64,000 bases of DNA from Anaerolineae bacterium (GCA_023384415.1 JAHDWJ010000024.1:1-64000), one strand, 5' to 3'; counted from the first letter of the stretch, positions 35,640-44,534 are shown. Notes: generated by a model from the letters alone, not told the origin. Program-made: numbers and translations.

Positions 35640-35805
35640 GCTATGAATGAAGTTGAAGAGCGGGTGCAGCGATACACTTATGGCGAGGTGAACGATCTGG
35701 TTCGCACAGGCGAAGTAGATATGGGTTTTGTCTGTACCAGGGCTTATACGGTAGAGGGGCGGGAGTTGCCCATGCCTTTGCTGGTGGTCCCTAGACACAA
35801 GGTAA
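35640..35805 (+). pseudogene. Fragment of a PhnD-like substrate-binding protein
   Basis: About 55 codons in frame read YTYGEVNDLVRTGEVDMGFV and PMPLLVVPRH, which match the middle of phosphate/phosphonate-type (PhnD-like) periplasmic binding proteins, where the pattern is usually NDLLRTGxVDxAFVCSxAYV and MELLVxPxV. The similarity fades after PRHK. No signal peptide and no neighbouring transporter genes. It begins next to a family B repeat, which may have removed the 5' part. The stretch 35806-36018 holds nothing I can support. Confidence 0.55.
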
Positions 35806-36018
35806 TACGATGTACGACCGGTTATTTGCTGAAAAAAGCGGCTGATGTAAAGTTAAATGCGGTCATTCAACGGGTATGGAACAATCAGGTTTACGCAGCC
35901 GGCGGCTCTGGTTCGTTTGGCCATGGCCCACAAGCCGGTTGGCTAAGTTCCGCCCAGACAGGTTTTCGGAAACTTGTCAGGTCTATACTGGCATCCTTCA
36001 TAATTCCAAAGGAGATAT

Positions 36019-36588
36019 ATGTCACGAAAGAATCAACGGCGTGCGGCCGCACCCCAGCCCTCATCCCTCACTACCCAGGCCCGGTTTGAGGCGTTATTAC
36101 GCCGGGGTACAGAGTTGTTGCAGGGCGGCCGCGCTCAAGAAGCCATCCACCCCCTGGAACTGGCCCATCAACTCCATCCGGATGACCCCCACGCCGCCCA
36201 TAATTTGAGCAGTGCCTACCTGCTTAGCGGCCGTTTCAAGAAAGCCCTTCCCCTGTTACAACAATTATTGGCGGCTGATCCGGAGAATGCCCAGTTGTGG
36301 CTGAATAGGGGCGCGGCCGCGTTAGGCAATCCCGTTTTGGCCACCGATGAACAACAGCGTGAGGCCATTGCCGCCTTTATGAAAGCCCTGGAACTGGACC
36401 CGGCCATCCCCAATGCCGCCTACAACATTGGCCTGATCTACCGGGACCGGGGCGAAACCGTTCAAGCCATTACCTGGTTCCAACGAGCGATCCAGACCAA
36501 CCCGCACGATACCGATGCACAGAAGATGATCGCCCGGCTGCAACAGGCCCAATTGGTGGAAGATCAGGACGATCAGGAAGAAGAGTAA
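36019..36588 (+). CDS. TPR-repeat protein
   Basis: 189 aa with an ATG after AAAGGAGA. Three tetratricopeptide repeats are visible: GTELLQGGRAQEAIHPLELA with HPDDPHAAHNLSSAYLLSG; the KALPLLQQLLAADPENAQLW unit; and AFMKALELDPAIPNAAYNIG with the following YRDRGETVQAITWFQRAIQT. Acidic C-terminus (EDQDDQEEE). It is probably a protein-protein adaptor. It ends at the shared bidirectional terminator at 36631-36665. Confidence 0.9.
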   Translation: MSRKNQRRAAAPQPSSLTTQARFEALLRRGTELLQGGRAQEAIHPLELAHQLHPDDPHAAHNLSSAYLLSGRFKKALPLLQQLLAADPENAQLWLNRGAAALGNPVLATDEQQREAIAAFMKALELDPAIPNAAYNIGLIYRDRGETVQAITWFQRAIQTNPHDTDAQKMIARLQQAQLVEDQDDQEEE

Positions 36589-36630
36589 AATAGTTGCAAC
36601 CTTGGTATCTATACCAGTTGAACCCCACAA

Positions 36631-36665
36631 TAAAAAAGTCGCGCCAACTACGCGCGACTTTTTTA
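36631..36665. terminator. Bidirectional rho-independent terminator
   Basis: taaaaaagtcgcgc and cgcgcgactttttta flank a short loop (caacta). It serves the TPR gene on the plus strand and the DoxX gene on the minus strand, which converge here. Confidence 0.92.
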
Positions 36666-36698
36666 TTAGTGGCGGACAAAATCATTGTCAGCCGTCGG

Positions 36699-37289
36699 TC
36701 AGGCAGGCTGAGTAACTGGCTCTGGTTCTGGTATTTCCGGAGAAGCCCACCCCCAGGGTGTTCCCAACCAGCGGAGAAGGAAATAGTCAGCCCCAACGTG
36801 GCCGGCCACTTTCCAGGCCAGAATGAGGAAGATGGCAATAACAAACAGCATTGGGTTGACACTGGCGCTGCCGGCCATCATAAAGTTCCAATTCATCGTC
36901 GCCCCAAAGAAAGCAGCAATACCGGTAAAAGCGCCAATAATCAGACCAATACCTACCAGCAGTTCGCCAAAGGTAATCAGTTTGGCAAACCAGGTATAAG
37001 CCTGTGCATCCAGCAGCATTTGCAGGAAACTACGGTACCAATCAAAGGCAACAGCTGGTCGGCCAGTCTCAGGAATCAATACTGCCCGCTCCCAAAACCC
37101 TTTTAGGGCCTCACCTGACTGCATCCAGGCAGGGTTAAACAGTTTGCCCCAACCGGAACCGAGCCACTGCCAGCCAAGCCAGATACGTAGAACCAGCCAC
37201 AGCCAACCAGAACGGGGGTCACTAAATAACGTTTGCACAAATTGTGGGTCGCGAATAGCCTGACCTTTTCGGGTAATAAGATGTGCCAT
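36699..37289 (-). CDS. DoxX/DoxD-family membrane protein
   Basis: 196 aa with four membrane helices. Family marks: WLWLVLRIWLGWQWLGSGW, then the ITFGELLVGIGLIIGAF helix and ATMNWNFMMAGSASVNPMLF. DoxD-like proteins form the small subunit of thiosulfate:quinone oxidoreductase in some archaea; bacterial homologues are less well understood and often respond to redox stress. The large N-terminal loop between TM1 and TM2 (about 50 residues) is typical of the DoxD type. Stand-alone gene. Confidence 0.85.
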   Translation of the reverse strand: MAHLITRKGQAIRDPQFVQTLFSDPRSGWLWLVLRIWLGWQWLGSGWGKLFNPAWMQSGEALKGFWERAVLIPETGRPAVAFDWYRSFLQMLLDAQAYTWFAKLITFGELLVGIGLIIGAFTGIAAFFGATMNWNFMMAGSASVNPMLFVIAIFLILAWKVAGHVGADYFLLRWLGTPWGWASPEIPEPEPVTQPA

Positions 37290-37365
37290 TTTTTCACCTT
37301 TTCCTTGTACATATTGTTGTTGGCACTGGCTCTATAAGATTTGCCAGTCTTTGATAACTATTAAG

Positions 37366-37418
37366 CCTTCCGAAGGTTTTCTCCACTGGTGATCATTGGC
37401 AACGAAACCTTCGGAAGG
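37366..37418. repeat. Perfect 14-bp inverted repeat
   Basis: ccttccgaaggttt (37366-37379) and aaaccttcggaagg (37405-37418), with a 25-bp spacer. It is upstream of the DoxX gene (minus strand), so it could be an operator, a REP-like element or both. The rest of 37290-37676 shows no gene. Confidence 0.6.
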
Positions 37419-37685
37419 TCGTATCACCAGAGAGGGTTAGTAGTTACAGCCTTTGAATTGTTATCAGAATAATCCATCAAACGACACCTCAATAGAGCCA
37501 AATGGCGCGTCATATAAAAAAGGTGACATTTGTCATGGGTGCGGCCGCGGCCCAGAACAGTCTGGAGTATGCCTCACCGCCATAACATGAATTTCTTAAG
37601 AGCTTTCAATGTTATAAGGGGATGTCAAGCGGCAAAATTGGGAGATGTACACTCAACGAAGGTAAAGTTAGGGGTAGTAAAAAAA

Positions 37686-37704
37686 GACTGCTCTAGGAGC
37701 AGCC
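37686..37704 (-). terminator. Terminator of the tRNA-Ser gene
   Basis: On the minus strand, ctgctc-cta-gagcag is flanked by an A-run and followed by a T-run (the A-run at 37678-37685 on the plus strand). It is directly downstream of the tRNA. Confidence 0.85.
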
Positions 37705-37711
37705 TTTTTAG

Positions 37712-37797
37712 CGGAGAGGGTGGGATTCGAACCCACGATCGGTTTCCCGAAACGCGATTTCCAGTCGCGCGCACTAGACCAGCTATGCGACCTCTCC
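37712..37797 (-). tRNA. tRNA-Ser, anticodon GGA
   Basis: 86 nt. Acceptor ggagagg pairs with cctctcc (discriminator G), anticodon loop ctggaaa in the stem gcgcga..tcgcgt region, long class II variable arm (tttcgggaaacc), and T-loop ggttcgaatcc. The long variable arm, G73 and anticodon GGA identify serine (UCC codons). CCA is not encoded. Confidence 0.95.
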
Positions 37798-37953
37798 TTA
37801 TAGCAAGGTAGGATTATAACAAGGGCCAGGTAACAGTCAAGCATTGACGTTTCAGGGGAAATGGGTATACTTCTCCGGCTTGCCTTGTTAGGGTGAGCCA
37901 TCTTGTACAGCCATCCTTCCCCTATAGGTGGGATTCAATTGAGGGAATTAACC

Positions 37954-38592
37954 ATGAGTGAGCGTTTGATGATTGCGGCCGCGCCGCGCACTGTAACCGG
38001 TAAACAAGTAAAACAACTTCGCCGCAGCGGGTATATCCCGGCGGTTATCTACGGCCAGGGTGAACCAGAACATATCCAGATAGAAAATTTACCCTTACGC
38101 CGGGTGCTGCGCCATGCCAGCACCACCCATCTCATTAATCTTGATCTGGGCACCCAGGTTCGTACCGTATTGGCCCGCGAAATTCAATCCCATGTCACCC
38201 GTGGGGATCTGCTCCATGTTGATTTTTATGAAGTCAATATGTCCGAAACCATCACTTCTGAAGCGGCCTTGATCATGGGGGGCCAATCAGTTCCCAGTAA
38301 AAAAGGCGATGGTCGTGATGTCCTGCTAATGCACAATGTCGCTATTGAATGTCTGCCTGACAACCTGGTTTCGGAAATTGTCGTAGATATGGGCCAGATT
38401 AAAACCGTAGATGATGTTATTTACGTCAAAGATATCGCTTTGCCCAAAGGGGTGAAGATTTTAAGTGACCCGGAAACAGCCGTGGCCCGGTTTGTCTACG
38501 AGAGCCTTGCTCCAGAGATAGAGGAAACCGTAGATTTGCCGGCCGCCGATGCGGTGGATGTGGTCCGTAAGGTTAAGGAAGAAGCGGAGTAA
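37954..38592 (+). CDS. rplY: 50S ribosomal protein L25 / general stress protein Ctc
   Basis: 212 aa from the ATG at 37954, which follows GAGGG; the open frame extends upstream but is not protein-like. N-terminal 5S-rRNA-binding domain (TVTGKQVKQLRRSGYIPAVI, then FYEVNM), followed by the TL5/CTC C-terminal beta domain (VAIECLPDNLVSEIVVDM) and an acidic tail. It binds 5S rRNA in the large subunit. It ends at a strong terminator. Confidence 0.95.
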   Translation: MSERLMIAAAPRTVTGKQVKQLRRSGYIPAVIYGQGEPEHIQIENLPLRRVLRHASTTHLINLDLGTQVRTVLAREIQSHVTRGDLLHVDFYEVNMSETITSEAALIMGGQSVPSKKGDGRDVLLMHNVAIECLPDNLVSEIVVDMGQIKTVDDVIYVKDIALPKGVKILSDPETAVARFVYESLAPEIEETVDLPAADAVDVVRKVKEEAE

Positions 38593-38617
38593 GCTATCTT
38601 TTTGGATATCAATCGCC

Positions 38618-38647
38618 AAAGGCTGGAAGGATCTTCCAGCCTTTTTT
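38618..38647 (+). terminator. Rho-independent terminator of the L25 gene
   Basis: aaggctggaa and ttccagcctt around a ggatc-type loop, then a T-run. The following 38650-38796 carries repeat-like sequence (gcgcagaggcgcagagacacgg) related to that at 17886-17905. Confidence 0.92.
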
Positions 38648-38796
38648 GTTTACCCTGACCTGGACAAGCCAGAACCAAATCTCGCGCAGAGGCGCAGAGA
38701 CACGGAGAAAAAACCTCTGCGCCCCTACGTCTCGACGGTAGATTTTCTTGCTCGCTGTGGTTCACTTCTTGTTTTTTGGACAACTGGTAGATTTTT

Positions 38797-40803
38797 ATGG
38801 CTCGTTGGCTGAGGGGAGTTTTAATTGGCTGGATTTTGCTTGCGGCCGCGACCCTGCGTCTGACCGGTTTAGCCTGGGATGAGCTGCTCAATTACCATCC
38901 CGACGAGCGGTATATTGCCTGGGTGGGCACGACCATTGAATGGCCCGACCGATGGAACGCGGCCGCGTTTTCCCCCCAGCATTCCTCATTTAACCCCTAT
39001 TATTGGCCCGCTGGGGCCACAACCAGCGGCGTCCTTGTCCCGCAAGACACCCCTCGCGATTTTGCTTATGGCCATTTGCCCCTTTATCTGGGTGTGGCCG
39101 CGACTCGACTGGCCGAACGGTTGGCTCCCCGCCTGGCTCCGTACCTGCCTGCCCATTGGCTGCTAACGGAGGCTGTTTTTAATCAGCGTGGTTATATTGA
39201 ATTTGATCATATCACCGCTGTTGGTCGAGTTATGGCGGCCCTGTTTGATGTGGGTACGGTGGGGCTGATTTACCTGTTAGGGCGATGGTTGTATGGAGAA
39301 ATGGTGGGACTGCTCGCGGCCGCACTCCTCACCGTCACCGTTTTACACCTACAACTGGCCCACTTCTACACCGTTGACCCGTTCCTCACCTTCTTTTGTA
39401 CCGCCTGCTTCTACTTCTTGCTCACCAGCCGACCGTCTCCATCTGTGGCCCAGGGGGAGGCCCCCGAGCCTGTCTCCCAACCCCGCCTGCTGCTGGCGGC
39501 CGCGATGGCCGGTCTGGCTATTGGGGCTAAATTTGCCGCCATTTTGCTCCTGGGGCCGCTGGCGTTGGCTTATGTCCTGGATAGGCGCCGCACCCGTTGG
39601 CAGCGGTTTTGGCTCTTTACCCTGGCTCTGAGTATTGTTTTTCTGGCCTTTTTTGTTTCTAACCCGTTTGCCATATTGGATCACAGCTGCCAGGCTGTCA
39701 CCCCTGGATTAGCCATCGGCCCCGTTCGGATCCCCTCGCTGGCCTGGCGATCTTGCTTTTTAGCCAATGTCGTCCGTGAAGGGATGATGGCCAGTGGGCA
39801 AAGTGATCTGGGATTTACCCGCCAATATGCCGGGACATTGCCCTATCTTTATTTTTGGGAGATGCAGTTCAAATGGGGATTAGGGCCGTTTTTGGGTGCG
39901 GCCGCCTGGCTGGGATTGCTCTTTTGGCTGCTGCGCTGGCTAAAGACGGTTTGGTCAGGCAAAAGGTGGCGAGAGTTGGCCCGCCCAGCAGTATATGGGG
40001 AACTGCTGCTGCTCTCCTGGGTGCTGCTCTTTTGGCTGATCACCGGCCGATTTTATGTTAAGTTTATGCGCTATATGCTGCCGATTACGCCGATATTGGT
40101 GCTGTTTGCGGCCGCGTTTTTGATGCAGCTGCGGCCGCGTTGGTTACGCAGCAGCGCCACGGCCCTGGTATTGCTCTCCACAACCGCCTACGCCCTGGCT
40201 TTCAGCAACATTTATGAGCAGCGACACCCCTGGGCGGCCGCGTCCCAATGGATTTATGACCATGTTGAAGCCGGCGCTATCATCTACTCCGAGCAGTGGG
40301 ATGACCCCCTACCCACCAGCCTCGACAGCACCGCCTCAGCCCGCCAATATCAGACTGAACCGGAACTCACCTGGCTCACCTACCCCGATGAACGGGACAC
40401 TCTGGAGCGGCTGCAAGCCAACTTGCACTTGGCCGCCGCGGCCGATTATCTGGTCATCTCATCCCAGCGTGTTTATGGCGTCGTTCCTCGTCAGCCAGGC
40501 CGGTTCCCCCTCTCCAGCCAATATCACCAACTGCTTTTCTCTGGCCAATTAGGCTACCAACCAGTTTACACTGTCACCCGGATGCCTCGGCTGGGTAACT
40601 TCCATCTGAAATGGGATACCTTCACCTGGGTTGGCCTCACCCCACCCCCAGAGGTAGCTGCCTATTTTAACAGCTTACCAGGTATCACCCTGGGCCGGGC
40701 CGATGAAAGTTTCACCGTTTATGATCAGCCGTTCCCCATCATCTTTGCCAATGTGGAGCGACTGACGAGTGAAGAGATGTTGGCCCGTTTTACCCTGCCG
40801 TAA
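38797..40803 (+). CDS. GT39-family membrane glycosyltransferase
   Basis: 668 aa. At least 11 membrane helices. The first luminal loop has the acidic catalytic pattern (NYHPDERYIAWVG), and GHLPLYL follows, as in ArnT/PMT-like dolichyl-phosphate-mannose-protein mannosyltransferases. The C-terminal approx. 190 residues form an extracytoplasmic domain (WIYDHVEAGAIIYSEQWDDP). It would transfer a sugar from a polyprenyl phosphate carrier to a cell-envelope acceptor. It has eight copies of GCGGCCGC, the densest gene here, all in Ala/Arg-coding positions. Confidence 0.88.
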   Translation: MARWLRGVLIGWILLAAATLRLTGLAWDELLNYHPDERYIAWVGTTIEWPDRWNAAAFSPQHSSFNPYYWPAGATTSGVLVPQDTPRDFAYGHLPLYLGVAATRLAERLAPRLAPYLPAHWLLTEAVFNQRGYIEFDHITAVGRVMAALFDVGTVGLIYLLGRWLYGEMVGLLAAALLTVTVLHLQLAHFYTVDPFLTFFCTACFYFLLTSRPSPSVAQGEAPEPVSQPRLLLAAAMAGLAIGAKFAAILLLGPLALAYVLDRRRTRWQRFWLFTLALSIVFLAFFVSNPFAILDHSCQAVTPGLAIGPVRIPSLAWRSCFLANVVREGMMASGQSDLGFTRQYAGTLPYLYFWEMQFKWGLGPFLGAAAWLGLLFWLLRWLKTVWSGKRWRELARPAVYGELLLLSWVLLFWLITGRFYVKFMRYMLPITPILVLFAAAFLMQLRPRWLRSSATALVLLSTTAYALAFSNIYEQRHPWAAASQWIYDHVEAGAIIYSEQWDDPLPTSLDSTASARQYQTEPELTWLTYPDERDTLERLQANLHLAAAADYLVISSQRVYGVVPRQPGRFPLSSQYHQLLFSGQLGYQPVYTVTRMPRLGNFHLKWDTFTWVGLTPPPEVAAYFNSLPGITLGRADESFTVYDQPFPIIFANVERLTSEEMLARFTLP

Positions 40804-40827
40804 ATCGCCCAGAGAGAGGGTAATGCT

Positions 40828-41130
40828 TTAATCAGCAAACCCAGGAGCATAAGGCAGCAAATCGCTGCTGTAGACTGATTCCACAACAAATTGGATGACG
40901 GTACGCTCCTTCCCTTTGATGAGAGCGTCTATAAATTTGGGTTGGAAGCGCAGCTCTATACCTTCTAAACGAAGATAGCGGCGGGCCGTGATTAGAGCTT
41001 TGAGGGTCTGATTAACGGCGGTGGCCCCAATCGCCTGAACTTCAACTCGGCCATCATCACGTAAAATACCGGCAATGGCCCCGGCTACAGAAGAGGTACG
41101 GGAAGTCGCAGCAACTTTTATAACTTTCAT
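40828..41130 (-). CDS. spoVS: SpoVS (stage V sporulation protein S) family protein
   Basis: 100 aa. Nearly complete SpoVS sequence: MKVIKVAATSRTSSVAGAIA, then GRVEVQAIGATAVNQTLKAL and LRLEGIELRFQPKFID. The last 25 residues extend past the usual 86. SpoVS has an Alba-like fold; it acts in Bacillus sporulation but occurs widely in non-spore-formers. ATG with GGAGGAGG. No other sporulation gene is visible. Confidence 0.95.
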   Translation of the reverse strand: MKVIKVAATSRTSSVAGAIAGILRDDGRVEVQAIGATAVNQTLKALITARRYLRLEGIELRFQPKFIDALIKGKERTVIQFVVESVYSSDLLPYAPGFAD

Positions 41131-41149
41131 CTATTTCCTCCTCCAAAGT

Positions 41150-41177
41150 TGTAGGGCAATTTGCCAATCGGCCTACA
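41150..41177. repeat. REP-like palindrome, copy
   Basis: tgtagggcaatttgcc followed by aatcggcctaca; outer tgtagg/cctaca pair. It is related to 50528-50575 and 16621-16645, and lies in the leader of spoVS. Confidence 0.5.
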
Positions 41178-41290
41178 AAATATCTGGGACAAAGTTGTAT
41201 CAGCAACAAACAACTAAGTGTTGTCTCCCTTTAACGATAGATATACCGCTTTTTAAACATTTCTTACGTTGATAAGCAAATTGCCCGGTT

Positions 41291-41319
41291 TTGTCCCAAT
41301 TGGAGCGGCTGGGTATAAT
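41291..41319 (+). promoter_or_regulatory. Candidate sigma-70 promoter of the spermidine-synthase-like gene
   Basis: TTGTCC (41291-41296), a 17-bp spacer and TATAAT (41314-41319). A start near 41326 leaves a leader of about 40 bases before the TTG start at 41367. Confidence 0.6.
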
Positions 41320-41366
41320 GTTTTCTATTCCAATAGTCGAGGTCACGTATTAACACACAATTTGTT

Positions 41367-42929
41367 TTGTCACGACGCTATCTGTTTTTCACCGTGTTTA
41401 TGGGGGGAATGAGTACCCTGGCCATTGAGTTTACGGCCAGCCGGATGTTGCAGACGGTGTATGGCACATCCAATATTGTCTGGGCCAATGTGATTGGCCT
41501 GGTACTATTTTTCCTGACAGTGGGTTATTTTGTCGGCGGCCGCATCGCTGACCGCAATCCCCACCCCCGCTTGTTTTATCAACTGGTCACCATCGCCGGG
41601 TTCAGCTCCGTTTTCTTTCTCCTGCTGACCAGTGTGCTATTGCGGACCGCCGCCAACGCCCTGGCTTTTATCAACGTCGGGGCGTTGCTCAGCTCCTTTT
41701 TTGGAGTCATCTTTGCCCTGGCCGTGCCCATTACCCTGTTGGGATGTATCTCCCCGTTTGCCATTCGTCTGGGAATGCGTGATGTGAACGAGGCCGGCAG
41801 CCTTAGTGGTCAGATTTATGCTATTTCGACGATGGGCAGCCTGCTTGGCACTTACCTGCCCGTCCTCATCGTCATCCCCCAGGCTGGCTCCCGGCTGACG
41901 GCTCTCATTTTTGGTACCATTTTGTTAGCGGTGGGATTGGTAGGGTTATGGCAGGTGAGCCGGAGCAGCGGTCTGCACTATTTGCTGCTGCTGGTCATCC
42001 TGGCTCCGTTTGCCCTGATATGGACACAGGGCACGATTAAGAGTTACCCCGGCCAAATTTATGAAACAGAGTCAGCATATAACTATATTCAGGTAGTTCG
42101 GGAAGGGGATTGCAACTATTTGCTGCTCAATGAGGGGCAGGCGTACCACTCTTTTTATTGTGATGGCGGCCGCATCCCTTCTATCTCCGTGTGGAGTATC
42201 ATGCTGGCGGCCCCCTATTTCAACGACCCGGCCCAACCAGTGCCGATGGAACGAATGGCCGTGATAGGGTTGGCGGCCGGCACCGTCCCCAAGCAGTTCA
42301 CCCAGGTTTTTGGCCCATTCCCTATTGACGGCATTGAGCTAGACCCGAAAATTGTCCAGGCCGGCCGGGATTACTTCGCCCTCAATGAGCCAAATATCCG
42401 GGTCATTGTGGGGGATGGGCGGTATGAGCTAAACCGGCTGGATGGCCCATACAATCTGATTACCATTGATGCTTACAAAGTGCCCTATATCCCCTGGCAT
42501 CTCACCACCCAACAATATTTTCAGGAAGTGCGGGCACGGCTGGCAGAGGATGGGGTAGTAGCTATTAACGTTGGCCGTGCCCCCCGTGATCGCACCCTGG
42601 TTGAGGCGATGACGGCTACCCTGTTGACCGTTTTCCCCACCGTTCACTCCCTGGATATTCCAGGCTCTCTCAATACCATCCTGGTTGCCACCGTGCAGCC
42701 CACTGACCCGGCCAATGCCGCCCTACACCTGGCCCAACTTCCCCCCGAAGCCCATCCCCTGCTGCGGGCGGCCATCCAGACAGCGGTGCAAAATGTGGTG
42801 CCGACCAGGGCCAGCGAGGTCATCTTTACCGATGAACGCGCCCCGGTAGAAACGATTATTGATGCTTTGGTGATTCGTTATTTGCTTGAAGAAGGGCCAT
42901 CGGGTTTGCCGGGGTTAGGTGGCGGCTAA
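41367..42929 (+). CDS. Fused membrane / spermidine-synthase-like protein
   Basis: 520 aa from a TTG at 41367; no good Shine-Dalgarno is visible and an ATG at 41400 is possible but would cut the first helix. Residues 1 to about 210 form seven to eight membrane helices of the fused MFS/spermidine-synthase type (FTASRMLQTVYGTSNIVWAN, then GYFVGGRIADR). A Rossmann domain follows (VIGLAAGTVPKQF, ELDPKIVQAGRDYF, VIVGDGRYEL, TIDAYKVPYIPWHLTT). The aminopropyl-transferase acidic residues are only partly kept, so polyamine synthesis is uncertain. The next gene starts 12 bp downstream. Confidence 0.85.
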   Translation: MSRRYLFFTVFMGGMSTLAIEFTASRMLQTVYGTSNIVWANVIGLVLFFLTVGYFVGGRIADRNPHPRLFYQLVTIAGFSSVFFLLLTSVLLRTAANALAFINVGALLSSFFGVIFALAVPITLLGCISPFAIRLGMRDVNEAGSLSGQIYAISTMGSLLGTYLPVLIVIPQAGSRLTALIFGTILLAVGLVGLWQVSRSSGLHYLLLLVILAPFALIWTQGTIKSYPGQIYETESAYNYIQVVREGDCNYLLLNEGQAYHSFYCDGGRIPSISVWSIMLAAPYFNDPAQPVPMERMAVIGLAAGTVPKQFTQVFGPFPIDGIELDPKIVQAGRDYFALNEPNIRVIVGDGRYELNRLDGPYNLITIDAYKVPYIPWHLTTQQYFQEVRARLAEDGVVAINVGRAPRDRTLVEAMTATLLTVFPTVHSLDIPGSLNTILVATVQPTDPANAALHLAQLPPEAHPLLRAAIQTAVQNVVPTRASEVIFTDERAPVETIIDALVIRYLLEEGPSGLPGLGGG

Positions 42930-42941
42930 GGAGATTTTGCC

Positions 42942-43655
42942 TTGAACCGAACGATTGTTTTGTTACTCAGGGTTATGGTGGTGGTGGCGATGCCTTTTTT
43001 TCTGGGGCTGACCAATGTGGGGTTGATTATCAGCCCGTTGTATCCCCGAATGGAGTATGCGAAAGCTAATTTCCCCCCAGATCCGTATGGATTTACCCAA
43101 GAGGAGCGGTTGGAACTGGCTCTGGTGGCGGTGGATTATTTACAGCGGCGTGCCCCGGCGGAAGAGGTGATTTATCTTTTGGAAGAGCAGGTGATTCCGG
43201 GCACGAACACCCCTCTCTACAATGAGCGAGAAATTCAGCACATGATTGATGTGAAGCATGTGACGGATAGATTGGGGCAGGTGCGGTTGGCTGCGGCCGC
43301 GTTCGTTCTTTTAGGTCTGGCTATCCTGCTGTGGAACCCGCCCACCCGCCGTGAGGCGTACCGGGCCATCTTACATGGCGGGATCAGCACCACCCTCATT
43401 TTACTCTTCCTGGCCCTGTTCATTCTCCTGGCCTGGAGCGTCTTCTTTGTCCAGTTCCATGAGCTGCTCTTCCCGCCAGATAGCTGGATGTTTTATATGG
43501 GTGATTCGCTCATCCGCCTGTTCCCGGAAAAATTTTGGTTTGATTTGGGGGTGATTTTGAGCGTGGGGACGCTGCTGGAGGGGGTGTTGGTGGCAGCGGT
43601 GGGGTATTGGCTGCTGCGGCGGGATTGGCTCAAGGGAGATCAGGCTCAGACATAA
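42942..43655 (+). CDS. TIGR01906 (DUF1461) family membrane protein
   Basis: 237 aa, TTG start with AAGGAG at proper distance. Four membrane helices; family features are ERLELALVAVDYLQRRAP after TM1, EIQHMIDVKHVTDRL in the middle loop, and FFVQFHELLFPPDSWMFY. Members are integral membrane proteins of unknown function found mostly in Firmicutes and Chloroflexi. Close coupling with the preceding gene suggests an operon. Its last 26 bp overlap the convergent thioredoxin-like gene. Confidence 0.92.
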   Translation: MNRTIVLLLRVMVVVAMPFFLGLTNVGLIISPLYPRMEYAKANFPPDPYGFTQEERLELALVAVDYLQRRAPAEEVIYLLEEQVIPGTNTPLYNEREIQHMIDVKHVTDRLGQVRLAAAAFVLLGLAILLWNPPTRREAYRAILHGGISTTLILLFLALFILLAWSVFFVQFHELLFPPDSWMFYMGDSLIRLFPEKFWFDLGVILSVGTLLEGVLVAAVGYWLLRRDWLKGDQAQT

Positions 43656-44256
43656 GCAGTTGAATATATGCTTCTGTCTCGCTATAAGCCCGTTCGCCGA
43701 TGTGGATGAAACGGATGTTGCCTTGTTTGTCTATGAGGTAACGGGTGGGCCAATACCGTTGATTATAGGCCCGCCAGGTGAAACCGTCATTGTCTATGGC
43801 GATGGGGTAAGTGATGTTAGCCTGGGCCGCGGCCGCACGCACATTGTCCACATTTTCCTCATACTTAAACTCAGGGTAATGGATGCTCACCACCTGGAAA
43901 CTATCACCGCTGTACTTCTCCTGCCAATCTTTGATATAGGGCAGCACCCGCTGACAGTTAATACAGCTAAAAGTCCAAAACTCCAACAAAATGACTTTGC
44001 CACGTAAATCAGCCAGGCGCAGCGGCCGCTCATCGGGGGTGTTGAGCCACAGGTCATTTTGCCATTCTGGGGCCGGGCCGAGGTTGGGCAAGGGGGCCAG
44101 GGTAGGGGTTGGGGGCACCTCTATTTGCCCAGAAGCGATGACAGCCACGCTGCCGGTTCCGGTTTCTGGAGATGGGGTTGCGGCCGCGCACCCGACCACT
44201 AGAATCAGGCCAACCGATATAAAAAGGTAAGGAAAATAAAGGCGTATCACAGACAT
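43630..44256 (-). CDS. TlpA/ResA-like thioredoxin-fold lipoprotein
   Basis: 208 aa. N-terminal hydrophobic signal ending in a lipobox-like LILVVGC (Cys near residue 23), a Pro/Thr-rich linker, then a TlpA-like thioredoxin fold with the active pair WTFSCINCQRVLP and the cis-Pro strand YWPTRYLID. The Cys-x-x-Cys is therefore SCINC. It would reduce or isomerise disulfides outside the membrane, for example in cytochrome c maturation or envelope repair. Convergent 26-bp overlap with the TIGR01906 gene. Confidence 0.92.
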   Translation of the reverse strand: MSVIRLYFPYLFISVGLILVVGCAAATPSPETGTGSVAVIASGQIEVPPTPTLAPLPNLGPAPEWQNDLWLNTPDERPLRLADLRGKVILLEFWTFSCINCQRVLPYIKDWQEKYSGDSFQVVSIHYPEFKYEENVDNVRAAAAQANITYPIAIDNDGFTWRAYNQRYWPTRYLIDKQGNIRFIHIGERAYSETEAYIQLLMSEPDLP

Positions 44257-44315
44257 AGTTGTACCAAGAATTACCCGAACCTTCTGATTTTCATCCGCAG
44301 ATTTCGCCGCTTAGC

Positions 44316-44429
44316 AAAGATTTATCCACAGATGTCACAGATGAACACAGATTTTTTAAGTCATCTGTGAAAATCTGTGTCCTCTGTGGATCAGTTCTTG
44401 TTTTCTGTTCAAGAAGTTGAGTTATAAGG
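44316..44429. repeat. Hairpin-forming dispersed repeat, copy 2
   Basis: Homologue of 17753-17865. Outer arms atccacaga (44324-44332) and tctgtggat (44383-44391). Compared with copy 1, one pair has changed on both sides, so the stem is maintained. It fills most of the gap 44257-44534, which has no gene. Confidence 0.7.
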
Positions 44430-44534
44430 GAGTAAAATCTGCGTTAATCTGCGGATGATTCTTTGGCATATTGGGTTTAACTGGTTAGCGTAAACTGGTT
44501 AGAAACAGCTTACCTTCCCCAGATTACGATGGGC

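Noticed and set aside
35489..35640. Fluoride (crcB motif) riboswitch upstream of crcB
   Set aside because: The leader has GGCGATC but lacks the conserved pattern that should follow, and the space is taken by a family B repeat.
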